Assembly: GCA_012511315.1 (NCBI GenBank) | Contig: JAAZGI010000111.1 | Location: forward strand, 1 to 20,238 | Origin: Clostridium sp. | Lineage (GTDB): Bacteria > Bacillota > Clostridia > Clostridiales > Clostridiaceae | Length of the DNA: 20,238 bases | Direction of reading: 5' to 3' | Shown: in pieces, positions 8,209-14,643 of the stretch | How positions within the stretch are numbered: position 1 is the stretch's first letter | How the letters are laid out: every line of letters starts with the position of its first letter | Program-made: the position numbers and the translations under genes | Notes under the pieces: model-generated | What the model saw: only the letters and a program-made list of their open reading frames with translations | Database searches by the model: none | Told to the model about the DNA's origin: nothing

Positions 8209-8712
8209 CTACACCTCCTTGAATAAATCCTTTAATGCGGCGAACCGTTCGTCCACCTGTTCCTTATCACAGTCACAGGTTTCTCGATTGAGATTGGCCC
8301 CGCAATTCTGACACAATCCCTGGCAATCTTCCTTGCATATGGGTTGTATCGGCAGACTGGATATTATACTTTTTGTGAGGAGGTCCGTTAGATCAACGGT
8401 GTCCCCTTCAGATAACAATAGTGTATCCATATCGTCATCCGAAACCTTCTTGGCCCAAACCTCATCGAGAGAAACATTGAGTTCTTCTCTGAATTCATCC
8501 AAGCATCGGCTACAAACCTGCTGGACTTCGGTTTTAAGGTTAACATCCAATTCCATTTTTCCAGAATCTGTCGTAACAGTTCCTTCCACTTGGACTGGCT
8601 GGGTGAAGGTAATCCCTTCCTTTTTTAATGACTCAATTTCCGGGACTTCAAATGAAAAATCTAATTCTCTTAAAACGGCCCGCTTCATTGAGTCGGCAAC
8701 TGAGATGATCAT
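8209..8712 (-). CDS. DUF177 (YceD/YlbN-family) protein
   Basis: A 167-residue protein of the DUF177 family, encoded directly before rpmF. Members have been linked to large-subunit rRNA accumulation in E. coli and plants; the exact mechanism is not known to me. Visible features are a CSRC pair (C67, C70) and a cysteine-rich C-terminal segment with C126, C130, C134, C137, C146 and C148, which suggests one or two metal sites, as in many Firmicutes members. The ATG at 8712 has a GGGG site close upstream. A second Met at residue 9 is an alternative start but has no better ribosome site. The gene has its own near-consensus promoter 58-86 bp upstream. Confidence 0.9.
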   Translation of the reverse strand: MIISVADSMKRAVLRELDFSFEVPEIESLKKEGITFTQPVQVEGTVTTDSGKMELDVNLKTEVQQVCSRCLDEFREELNVSLDEVWAKKVSDDDMDTLLLSEGDTVDLTDLLTKSIISSLPIQPICKEDCQGLCQNCGANLNRETCDCDKEQVDERFAALKDLFKEV

Positions 8713-8769
8713 ATCATTCCCCTTTTCGGTTTTGAGTATAAAAAAGAGTTCCTTTTACGAACAACACTA

Positions 8770-8798
8770 ATCATATCAATATTTCAGGTTGGTGTCAA
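8770..8798 (-). promoter_or_regulatory. Near-consensus sigma-A promoter for DUF177-rpmF
   Basis: On the minus strand, a perfect TTGACA (8798-8793), 17 bp, then TATGAT (8775-8770). The predicted start near 8763 gives a leader of about 50 nt. It is the best promoter match in the window, in keeping with high demand for a ribosomal protein. Confidence 0.85.
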
Positions 8799-8871
8799 TA
8801 TTATTTTGATCTTAATCCCCTAGAAATAAAGCCCGCTTTCAGCAGTGTTTAAAGCAGTCAGCCATTCTTTT

Positions 8872-8903
8872 AAAAAGGGTTTATTGGCCCATGGTAAAAC
8901 CCT
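8872..8903 (-). terminator. Candidate terminator, weak stem with T tract
   Basis: The minus strand has AGGGTTT (8903-8897) and AAACCCT (8882-8876) around a 14-nt loop, followed by four T residues. It is the first hairpin past ackA with a T tract, so it may be the real end of ackA mRNA about 200 nt after the stop. The stem is short and the loop is large, which lowers confidence. Confidence 0.4.
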
Positions 8904-8965
8904 CTAGGAAAGCCACTTAAAAAAGTCTAACACCAATTACTGCCACCCAATAAGCACTCTTCCGA

Positions 8966-8980
8966 TTGGCTATTAGCCAA
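8966..8980. repeat. 15-nt palindrome TTGGCTA-T-TAGCCAA
   Basis: Perfect 7-bp arms around one central base. On the minus strand the pairing can extend by three more pairs with one G-T. It could be a protein-binding palindrome of the TTGGC-N5-GCCAA kind or part of a folded 3' untranslated region. There is no promoter next to it. Confidence 0.6.
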
Positions 8981-9035
8981 CCGAGCTGAGTTCTTCTGAT
9001 GTTTAAAAGCCTTTTTAGCCTTTCAGATTTTTTCA

Positions 9036-9077
9036 AGACCAAAGACCTGTCTCATTTTAAGTACAGGTCTTTGGTCT
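9036..9077. repeat. Perfect 15-bp inverted repeat after ackA
   Basis: Arms AGACCAAAGACCTGT and its exact complement, with a 12-nt loop, starting 22 nt past the ackA stop. The position fits an ackA terminator, but the minus strand continues TTGAAAAAATC rather than a T run. In the plus direction a T run comes only after 13 nt. It may therefore be a terminator without a T tract, an RNA-stabilising 3' hairpin, or a small mobile-repeat relic. Confidence 0.8.
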
Positions 9078-9099
9078 ATGTATTTAACTGTTTTTTAGC

Positions 9100-10305
9100 T
9101 TACTGATTCATTTCGTGAACTAACTCTTTGGTATCTTTAGCAATCATCAGCTCTTCATTGGTTGGGATAACCATTAATTTAACTCTTGAGCTATCGGAAG
9201 AGAAGATGGTTTCTTTGCCTCTCACATTGTCTTTTTCAAGATCAACTTCAAAACCTAAGAAGTCTAAGCCCTTTAAGATTTCTTCCCGTGCATCTGGTGA
9301 GTTTTCGCCAAGACCTGCTGTAAAGACAATGGCATCAACGCCACCCATGGCTGCTGCGTAGGCACCAATGTACTTTTTAACTCTGTAGTAGAACATGTCT
9401 AAAGCTAATTGAGCACGTTTGTTGCCTTCTCCTGCTGCCTTTTCAAGGTCACGGAAGTCTGATGAAACGCCAGAGATTCCAAGCACGCCTGACTTTTTGT
9501 TGAGTAGATTGTCCACAGCCTTAGCGTCCCAACCTTTTTCTGCCATGAGGTAGGTTACAATCGCTGGGTCAAGATCACCCGTTCTTGTTCCCATCATAAG
9601 ACCTGCTAGCGGCGTGAAGCCCATGGAGGTATCAATGGCCTTACCATGCTTAACTGCTGTAATGGAAGATCCATTTCCTAAATGGCAGGTAACAATCTTC
9701 ATGTTTGTCACATCACGGTTTAGCATTTCAGCTGCCCGGTTGGCTACATATTTATGGCTGGTACCGTGGAATCCATAGCGACGAATCTTGTCTGACTCAT
9801 AGAGTTCATATGGTAGGGCATACATGTATGCTGTTGGCTCCATGGTCTGGTGGAAGGATGTGTCAAACACTGCAGTCATTGGAGTGTTTGGCATCAAATC
9901 ACGACAAGCCCGAATTCCAATTAATGCTGGTGGGTTGTGAAGTGGCGCTAGTTTAGAAACTTCTTTTAGTTCTTCCATAAGAGCATCGTCGAGCAGTACG
10001 GATTTGGAGTATTTTTCTCCGCCATGAACGATTCTGTGACCAACGGCTGAGATTTCATCAACACTTTTGATAACCCCAACTTCATCGTCTACTAACGCTT
10101 CAAGAACCAAACCAATGGCAACCTTATGATCAGGCATTTCTGTGCGCACAACATACTTGTCTTTTCCCTCTGGACGATGGGATAGAATGGACCCTTCAAT
10201 TCCAATCCGTTCAACCAAGCCCTTGGCCAATACGGATTCGTTGCTCATGTCATAGAGCTGATACTTCAATGAGGATGAACCGGCGTTAATAACTAATACT
10301 TTCAT
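9100..10305 (-). CDS. ackA: Acetate kinase
   Basis: AckA interconverts acetyl-phosphate plus ADP with acetate plus ATP, giving substrate-level ATP in fermentation or activating acetate in the reverse direction. The 401-residue protein keeps every residue known from the Methanosarcina thermophila enzyme, even with the same numbering: N7 ([12 protein letters not shown]), R91 (HRIVHGG), D148 (FDTSFH), H180 (GFHGTSH), R241 (GTRTGDLD) and E384 (NEEL). It follows pta on the same strand after a 308-bp spacer, so the two form the usual Pta-Ack pathway, either cotranscribed or with a second promoter. The ribosome site is AGGGG in a very A-rich leader. Downstream is a set of hairpins rather than a standard terminator. 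Confidence 0.98.
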   Translation of the reverse strand: MKVLVINAGSSSLKYQLYDMSNESVLAKGLVERIGIEGSILSHRPEGKDKYVVRTEMPDHKVAIGLVLEALVDDEVGVIKSVDEISAVGHRIVHGGEKYSKSVLLDDALMEELKEVSKLAPLHNPPALIGIRACRDLMPNTPMTAVFDTSFHQTMEPTAYMYALPYELYESDKIRRYGFHGTSHKYVANRAAEMLNRDVTNMKIVTCHLGNGSSITAVKHGKAIDTSMGFTPLAGLMMGTRTGDLDPAIVTYLMAEKGWDAKAVDNLLNKKSGVLGISGVSSDFRDLEKAAGEGNKRAQLALDMFYYRVKKYIGAYAAAMGGVDAIVFTAGLGENSPDAREEILKGLDFLGFEVDLEKDNVRGKETIFSSDSSRVKLMVIPTNEELMIAKDTKELVHEMNQ

Positions 10306-10321
10306 TTTTTTACCCCTATTC

Positions 10322-10374
10322 TTTCTTTATTTTTTTATTTTTATTTTTGTTTTTGTTTTTGTTTTTTATTTTTT
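10322..10374. repeat. A-rich simple repeat in ackA leader
   Basis: The plus strand is almost pure T, with hexamer units TTTTTA, TTTTTA, TTTTTG, TTTTTG, TTTTTG in a row inside a longer T-rich run. On the ackA mRNA this is an A-rich track with scattered C and U, ending about 17 nt before the ATG. It could keep the ribosome site unstructured. Its length may vary by slippage. Confidence 0.85.
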
Positions 10375-10383
10375 AAAAGGTAC

Positions 10384-10401
10384 TCTTTATTGATTTAACA
10401 A
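10384..10401. promoter_or_regulatory. Possible Rex-type site upstream of ackA
   Basis: The minus strand reads TTGTTAA-ATCA-ATAAAGA. The left half matches the clostridial Rex half-site TTGTTAA exactly, but the right half fits TTAACAA at only 4 of 7 positions. Rex senses NADH/NAD and controls fermentation genes, so the location is suggestive, but the match is weak and the sequence is AT-rich. Confidence 0.2.
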
Positions 10402-10416
10402 CGTTTTTATCCTTTA

Positions 10417-10511
10417 CTTCTCTAAACATTCCTAGCGACTTCATCTTAAATTACATTAAGATTTCTCTTTTAATTCTTAGAGACATCTATAATCAAACCT
10501 AGAAACTTCAT
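10417..10511 (-). repeat. Two diverged direct repeats in ackA leader
   Basis: Two 28-nt segments on the minus strand (10511-10484 and 10444-10417) match at 21 of 28 positions without gaps. Both contain ATGAAGT, CTAGG and a TG-N-TTA-N-AGA tail. Each could open a tiny reading frame starting MK-x-LG (13 and 23 codons), but neither has a ribosome site. Duplicated regulatory sequence is more likely than leader peptides. Confidence 0.45.
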
Positions 10512-10613
10512 TTTTTGTTCTTTAAACTTTTGCTTGAGCCATTTAAAGGCCGAAAGTAAAATGATATCCGCTTTACAGCTGTTTGTCTATTGCTTTTAAC
10601 TTATTTGTTTTGT

Positions 10614-11609
10614 TTAATTATTTTGAGCTTGAACCCCAGTGACAGCCACTACATTCACAATGTCTTCAGCACTACAACCTCTGGATAAATCATTGATTGG
10701 TTTTGCAAACCCTTGGCAGATTGGTCCGATGGCATCGGCTCCAGCAAAGCGCTGCACCAATTTATATCCAATGTTACCAGACTGAAGGTCTGGGAAGACT
10801 AAAACATTGGCCTGTCCTGCTACGTCTGAACCAGGTGCCTTTTGAGCCGCTACACTGGCTACCAAAGCAGCATCGGCTTGAAGCTCACCATCAATTTTTA
10901 AATCAGGGCGTTGTTCATTAGCCTTTTTAACGGCATTTTGAACCTTGGTGACCACGTCGTGCTGAGCTGATCCCTTGGTGGAGAAGGACAGCATTGCTAC
11001 TTTTGGGTCAAAGCCCATGAGGTGCTTGGCAGTTTCAGCTGTTGAGATGGCTATGGATGCCAATTGATCTTCATCAGGCATGGGATTAACCGCGCAATCT
11101 GCAAATAAGAGAGTACCATGATCTCCTAACTGAGTATTGGTTTCCATGATAAAGAACGATGACACAACGGAGGTACCTGGTGAGGTTTTAACGATCTGAA
11201 GACCAGGCCTTAGTAAATCACCTGTGGTATGAAGCGCGCCGGCAACCATGCCGTCCACCGCATCCATTTTAACCATCATGGTTCCATAGTACATGGGGTC
11301 TTTCATAATCTCCTTGGCTTGTTCCGGTGTGACACCCTTCTTCTTTCTTAGTTCATAAAAAGTATTGGCATACTCTTCGAAATGTTCTCCCTTAATCGGG
11401 TCAATCATTTCACATTTCGATATGTCCAAAGAAAGCTCAGCGGCTTTATTCCGGATTTCCTCTTCGTTTCCTAAGAGTACAATATTAGCAATTCCTTCTT
11501 GCGTAATTTGAGCCGCAGCTGTGAGGTTTCTTTCTTCAAACCCTTCCGGTAAAACAATGGTCTTACGATCTGCCTTGGCTTGGTTCTTCATCTTCGTCAT
11601 GAAATCCAT
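10614..11609 (-). CDS. pta: Phosphate acetyltransferase
   Basis: Pta converts acetyl-CoA and phosphate to acetyl-phosphate and CoA, the step before AckA. At 331 residues it is the short single-domain (class I) form without the N-terminal regulatory domain of enterobacterial Pta. It shows the PTA/PTB family pattern: KTIVLPEGFEERNLTAA at the start, GALHTTGDLLRPGLQIV, KTSPGTSVVSSFFIME, LLFADCAVNPMP, MLSFSTKGSA, DGELQADAAL and VLVFPDLQSGNIGYKL. I choose the ATG at 11609. An in-frame TTG at 11615 would give 333 residues, but only 3 nt would separate it from the GGAG site, whereas the ATG has a 9-nt spacing. It is divergent from tmcAL, across about 138 bp. Confidence 0.96.
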   Translation of the reverse strand: MDFMTKMKNQAKADRKTIVLPEGFEERNLTAAAQITQEGIANIVLLGNEEEIRNKAAELSLDISKCEMIDPIKGEHFEEYANTFYELRKKKGVTPEQAKEIMKDPMYYGTMMVKMDAVDGMVAGALHTTGDLLRPGLQIVKTSPGTSVVSSFFIMETNTQLGDHGTLLFADCAVNPMPDEDQLASIAISTAETAKHLMGFDPKVAMLSFSTKGSAQHDVVTKVQNAVKKANEQRPDLKIDGELQADAALVASVAAQKAPGSDVAGQANVLVFPDLQSGNIGYKLVQRFAGADAIGPICQGFAKPINDLSRGCSAEDIVNVVAVTGVQAQNN

Positions 11610-11670
11610 TTGCAATATCTCCTTTTCTTCCGTTTTCGTTCAATATACGCTATTGTCTTTACTATACTAC

Positions 11671-11700
11671 ATCTTAACTTATTTGATTGCATATTATCAA
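11671..11700 (-). promoter_or_regulatory. Candidate promoter for pta
   Basis: On the minus strand, TTGATA (11700-11695), 18 bp, then TAAGAT (11676-11671), in the spacer divergent from tmcAL. The predicted leader is about 55 nt. The -10 matches at four of six positions, so this is a tentative call. Confidence 0.4.
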
Positions 11701-11747
11701 GGTTTCGAGTAATTTAAAATAACAGACTAAAAGGAGGAATAGAACAG

Positions 11748-12968
11748 ATGAACGGTATGCGAACTGTTTTTATCATAAGTGAATACAATCCCTTCCACAA
11801 TGGCCATGCCCATCAAATCGATGAAATTCGCCGTACTTTGCGCCCTGACACCATTATCAGCATCATGAGCGGCCACTTTGTTCAGCGCGGCACACCAGCA
11901 ATTCTCGATAAGTTTAGTCGAGCTCGTCTGGCTATTGCCGGTGGTAGTGACTTGGTATTGGAATTGCCCGCCATCTATGCCACTTCCTCTGCAGAATTCT
12001 TTGCTCACGGCGGAACTTCAATCGCCCACTGCCTCGACCCAAAGGGAACCCTTAGCTTCGGCTCTGAGAGCGGAGATTTGGATCAGATTGTAACAGTTGC
12101 CCGTCTTTTAGCGGAAGATCACGGCAGCTTAGATGCTGTAATTCGTGAAGAATTAGCCAAGGGACTCACCTATCCAGCGGCTCGAGCCCAGGCCATTCAT
12201 CACTTAAGCCAAGAAAAAGATGTCTCCAGTCTTTTATCGAATCCCAATGACATCTTAGCGATTGAATATGTGAGGGCGGCTCTAAACCAGAAACTCAGTC
12301 TTAATTTTCATACCATCCAGCGCCAAGGCATGGGTTACCATGAGAGGCAATCCATCTCAAAGCTCGAGCACAATCACCCTTCAGCCACAGCCCTACGCCA
12401 GTCCATGGAAGAAAACGACTTTGATCGAGCCCTCCTAGGCATGCCTTTGGCCTGCCAAGCTCCTTTTCAGGATTTAAAAGAAAATTTACTCTTGGATGAA
12501 ACTAAACTAAAGAGAATCATCCACTATCGACTTAGTTTATTTCCAGACGCTTTAACAAACTTACCTGAAGCAAGAGATGGTTTAGGCATTCGAATGGCTA
12601 AAGCAGCCGATCAACTCAATCATCTGTCCCTCCACGACTTTGCCCTGGCTGTGAAAACACGTCGCTTTACCTATTCACGAATTCGCAGACTCCTCCTCCA
12701 TCTTGCCTTGGGTTTTGATGAGCTTGATTATGATGATAGGCGCAGGCAAACACCAAGCTACACTCGAATCCTCGCTTTAAATGAAAAGGGACAGCAGTTC
12801 TTAGCCAATACGAGAAAAACCCGAGAAATCCAAGTCATCCAAAGCCCTCGCGAGGTTCCCGCCAAGGATTTTAAACCAGATCTTCAAGCCGCTCGCCTGT
12901 ACCATCTCCTCCAACCCTCCCTACCGGCTAACTCAGACTTTACCCATGGCCTAAGAGTCACAACTTAA
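11748..12968 (+). CDS. tmcAL: tRNA(Met) cytidine acetate ligase TmcAL
   Basis: TmcAL (formerly YlbM) makes N4-acetylcytidine at the wobble base C34 of elongator tRNA(Met). It activates free acetate with ATP to acetyl-adenylate, unlike the acetyl-CoA-dependent TmcA of E. coli. The 406 residues fit the family. The N-terminal nucleotidyltransferase motif is ISEYNPFHNGH with HNGH at 17-20. MSGHFVQRGTPAILDKFSRA, DLVLELPAIYATSSAEFFA, LSFGSESGD, SNPNDILAIEY (NPND 165-168) and the C-terminal RFTYSRIRRLLLH are all family blocks. AAGGAGG lies 10 nt before the ATG; an in-frame Met at residue 4 is less well placed. It is the only plus-strand gene here, divergent from pta-ackA, whose product or substrate is acetate. 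It ends at a bidirectional terminator. Confidence 0.95.
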   Translation: MNGMRTVFIISEYNPFHNGHAHQIDEIRRTLRPDTIISIMSGHFVQRGTPAILDKFSRARLAIAGGSDLVLELPAIYATSSAEFFAHGGTSIAHCLDPKGTLSFGSESGDLDQIVTVARLLAEDHGSLDAVIREELAKGLTYPAARAQAIHHLSQEKDVSSLLSNPNDILAIEYVRAALNQKLSLNFHTIQRQGMGYHERQSISKLEHNHPSATALRQSMEENDFDRALLGMPLACQAPFQDLKENLLLDETKLKRIIHYRLSLFPDALTNLPEARDGLGIRMAKAADQLNHLSLHDFALAVKTRRFTYSRIRRLLLHLALGFDELDYDDRRRQTPSYTRILALNEKGQQFLANTRKTREIQVIQSPREVPAKDFKPDLQAARLYHLLQPSLPANSDFTHGLRVTT

Positions 12969-13035
12969 ACTAAACCGCCAAAATCCAGCTATCCTTTTCA
13001 TCATTGAATAAAGGGTTTAGAACCTAGTAAAAAAC

Positions 13036-13087
13036 TTAAAAAAGCAAAAAAGGTTAAAAAAGCAAAAAAGGTTAAAAAAGCAAAAAG
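13036..13087. repeat. 18-bp A-tract tandem repeat
   Basis: Two exact copies of TTAAAAAAGCAAAAAAGG (13036-13053 and 13054-13071) and a third partial copy. A6 tracts recur every 8 or 10 bp, close to the helical repeat, so some bending of the DNA is plausible. In one plus frame it reads as repeated LKKQKR units ending in a stop at about 13104, but that frame has no start codon and is not the tmcAL frame. It lies in the 3' flank of tmcAL, before the shared terminator. Confidence 0.85.
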
Positions 13088-13121
13088 AGATTCATAAGAA
13101 ATAAAGCATTTGAAATCCATT

Positions 13122-13167
13122 AAAAAATCACCTGACAATTTAAACTGTGTCAGGTGATTTTTATTTT
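13122..13167. terminator. Bidirectional terminator between tmcAL and YczE-like gene
   Basis: A 13-bp perfect stem AAATCACCTGACA/TGTCAGGTGATTT (13125-13137 and 13148-13160), extendable to 15 bp by A-T pairs, with a 10-nt loop. T-rich sequence follows on the plus side and a T run follows on the minus side, so it serves both convergent genes. Confidence 0.9.
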
Positions 13168-13198
13168 GGTAAATTGGCTATCTACTAATTAACTTGAT

Positions 13199-13864
13199 CT
13201 AGACTTTTTCTACGGCTTTCATTAGACCCTTCAAGAAATTCATATCCAGGTAGTCATGCTCAATGGCATTCACGTCAAACTTTGTAATTTTAAAGGCAAA
13301 CTTTACAAAATAACCAATGGATAAGAAGGTCAGTAGGGTTCCTAAACCAACCTGTCCGCCTAAAAAATAGCCTAAGACTGTCACGGTAAACTCCATGGCA
13401 TTTCGAACCAAAGCGATATCTTTTTTTGTTAGTTTCACTAGCACAATCATTAAGCCATCACGGGGGCCTGAGCCCAGTCCAGCCGCTATATAAAACACAG
13501 TGGCAAAACCAATAATGAATAATCCACCTAAAAGCATGGGAACACCCACAAAGTAACTGGTTCCTCGGGGAATAAAAGGCATGATTAAATCCATCATAAA
13601 GCCAATTAAAACGGCATTGGCGATGGTGCCTATCCCAATTTTTTCTTTAAAGAAGGCGTTTAAAATCACGATACTCACGCCAGTTAAAATAGACACGGTT
13701 CCAATGGTTAATCCGCTCAAGCCACTGATTCCAACGTGGAACACATCCCAAGGCGCATAGCCAATGTTGGCTCGAATAGTCAGGCTGATTCCCACCGCAT
13801 AAAGAAATAGGCCCACCACCAAGATAATCAGGCGAATGGGAAATGCTTTTTTACTAAAATCCAT
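13199..13864 (-). CDS. YczE/YyaS-like integral membrane protein
   Basis: A 221-residue very hydrophobic protein with about five membrane segments (roughly 10-30, 51-71, 76-97, 105-128 and 155-190) and a soluble C-terminal tail. It carries two related loop motifs, NIGYAPWDVF (33-42) and GLGSGPRDGL (129-138), typical of the YczE/YyaS branch of the YitT superfamily and suggesting internal duplication. Function is unknown; a transport role is only a guess. AAAGGAATTAAGT precedes the ATG. It is bounded by a hairpin upstream and the shared terminator downstream, so it is probably a single-gene unit. It interrupts an otherwise conserved run from coaD to tmcAL and may be a later insertion. A second YitT-family gene is cut by the right edge of the window. 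Confidence 0.8.
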   Translation of the reverse strand: MDFSKKAFPIRLIILVVGLFLYAVGISLTIRANIGYAPWDVFHVGISGLSGLTIGTVSILTGVSIVILNAFFKEKIGIGTIANAVLIGFMMDLIMPFIPRGTSYFVGVPMLLGGLFIIGFATVFYIAAGLGSGPRDGLMIVLVKLTKKDIALVRNAMEFTVTVLGYFLGGQVGLGTLLTFLSIGYFVKFAFKITKFDVNAIEHDYLDMNFLKGLMKAVEKV

Positions 13865-13940
13865 ACTTAATTCCTTTCTCCGCCACTCGGGTTCTTTCGC
13901 ATGCTAATAAAATAAGGCATATCTCGAAATCAAGCACGAG

Positions 13941-13963
13941 AAACCCGCAGGCCTTGCGGGTTT
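13941..13963 (-). terminator. Hairpin after the coiled-coil gene
   Basis: AAACCCGCA and TGCGGGTTT arms (9 bp, GC-rich) with a 5-nt loop. On the minus strand the stem ends in TTT and continues CTCGTGCTTG, so the T tract is short. It lies about 57 nt past the stop of the coiled-coil gene and is a likely terminator for the recG-to-coaD run. Confidence 0.65.
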
Positions 13964-14019
13964 AGACGTAACTATTTTGTGGCCCTTGGATGCCTTTTAA
14001 CCAGACACCAGCCAACCTT

Positions 14020-14580
14020 TTATTTCATATTGGATAATTCTTGAATGTTTTCCCGAACGGTTTGGGTTGTTGAATCAATGGACTGACGATAACCAGCAAC
14101 AAAATCTTCCATGTCTTTCTTAAAAGAAACCATGGCATCATCTGAGCGCAGTTGCAATTCTTCTTCCAGTTCGGCTAAAAGTCCCTGGGCGTAGTCTCTG
14201 GCTGCTAGGCGCATGTTCTTCGCCTCTGTTTGACCCTTAGAAACAATATTTCGGGCCTTATCCTCAGCTGCACGAACAATGGTATGCTCATTAACCTGAG
14301 TGTGCATAATTTCTTCTGCTTCCATCCGAATACGATTGTATTCCCCATTCGCTTCTTCTAAAATCCGTTCTTTTTCGGCAATAACGTATTGAGCTGTATT
14401 AAAATCAGCCGGTACGCTTTGAATAATTTCATTAATAATATCAGTTACTATGTCCTGGTTCACCATCACTTTGTTGGAGAAGGGAACTTTGGAAGATTGA
14501 TCAATTTCATCTTGAAGAATTTCCACTAAACGGATTAGTTCAATCTTGTTTTTATTCATATCGTTGCGTTCAAATTCCAT
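14020..14580 (-). CDS. Coiled-coil protein encoded beside coaD, function unknown
   Basis: A 186-residue hydrophilic, mostly helical protein without signal peptide or membrane segment. After a short N-terminal helix comes VPFSNKVMVNQDIVTDIINEI, then a long heptad-like helix from about 60 to 180 rich in E, A, R and Q (AEKERILEEANGEYNRIRMEAEEI, then ARNIVSKGQTEAKNMRLAARDYAQGLLAELEEEL). The pattern resembles DivIVA or a V-ATPase stalk subunit, and homologues beside coaD in clostridia are often labelled only ATPase or hypothetical. No nucleotide-binding motif is visible, so the ATPase label looks wrong. The ATG at 14580 has AAGGTGG 6 nt upstream; Met8 is an alternative start. It is the last gene of the recG-rsmD-coaD run. 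Confidence 0.75.
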   Translation of the reverse strand: MEFERNDMNKNKIELIRLVEILQDEIDQSSKVPFSNKVMVNQDIVTDIINEIIQSVPADFNTAQYVIAEKERILEEANGEYNRIRMEAEEIMHTQVNEHTIVRAAEDKARNIVSKGQTEAKNMRLAARDYAQGLLAELEEELQLRSDDAMVSFKKDMEDFVAGYRQSIDSTTQTVRENIQELSNMK

Positions 14581-14643
14581 TGTATTCCACCTTATTTCAG
14601 ATTAACCGGGTTTCAAGCTAGATCCTGCCCGATCGATTTGTGA

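Larger units (their letters stand above)
8799..9099. other. Gene-free spacer between ackA and DUF177 promoter, with several hairpins
   Basis: This 300-bp stretch has no plausible reading frame. Going along the minus transcript after ackA it holds a perfect 15-bp inverted repeat (9036-9077), a 15-nt palindrome (8966-8980) and a hairpin with a T tract (8872-8903). Its simplest role is a long structured 3' untranslated region of ackA that ends at the last hairpin. I see no convincing promoter inside it. Confidence 0.5.
10306..10613. other. pta-ackA spacer (ackA leader)
   Basis: This 308-bp spacer has no gene I can support. On the minus strand it contains, in order, an AT-rich stretch, two similar 28-nt segments each starting ATGAAGT (10511 and 10444), a 7-bp inverted repeat ATCTTAA/TTAAGAT (10443-10462), a possible Rex-like site (10384-10401) and an A-rich simple repeat (10322-10374). 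I see no clear terminator for pta and only weak promoter matches. It matches no riboswitch class that I can recognise by eye. Confidence 0.5.

Noticed and set aside
8206..8712. A new zinc-finger regulator in the DUF177 gene
   Set aside because: The cysteine-rich tail is usual for Firmicutes DUF177 proteins beside rpmF, and there is no DNA-binding fold.
9705..9956. Plus-strand frame opposite ackA
   Set aside because: It lies wholly inside the intact ackA coding region and has no ribosome site or recognisable protein pattern.
10373..10444. A 23-codon leader peptide MKSLGMFREVKDKNVVKSIK... before ackA
   Set aside because: No ribosome site lies before its ATG, and the sister frame at 10470-10511 is only 13 codons. 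There is no attenuator pairing that I can see.
11610..11615. TTG start that adds two residues to pta
   Set aside because: Only 3 nt separate it from GGAG. The ATG at 11609 has a normal spacing.
11727..12008. Minus-strand frame opposite the tmcAL start
   Set aside because: It mirrors the conserved tmcAL N-terminus and shows no family features.
13021..13104. Small basic LKKQKR-repeat protein after tmcAL
   Set aside because: The open frame follows a stop and contains no ATG, GTG or TTG with a ribosome site, and it is out of frame with tmcAL. It is better explained by the A-rich repeat.
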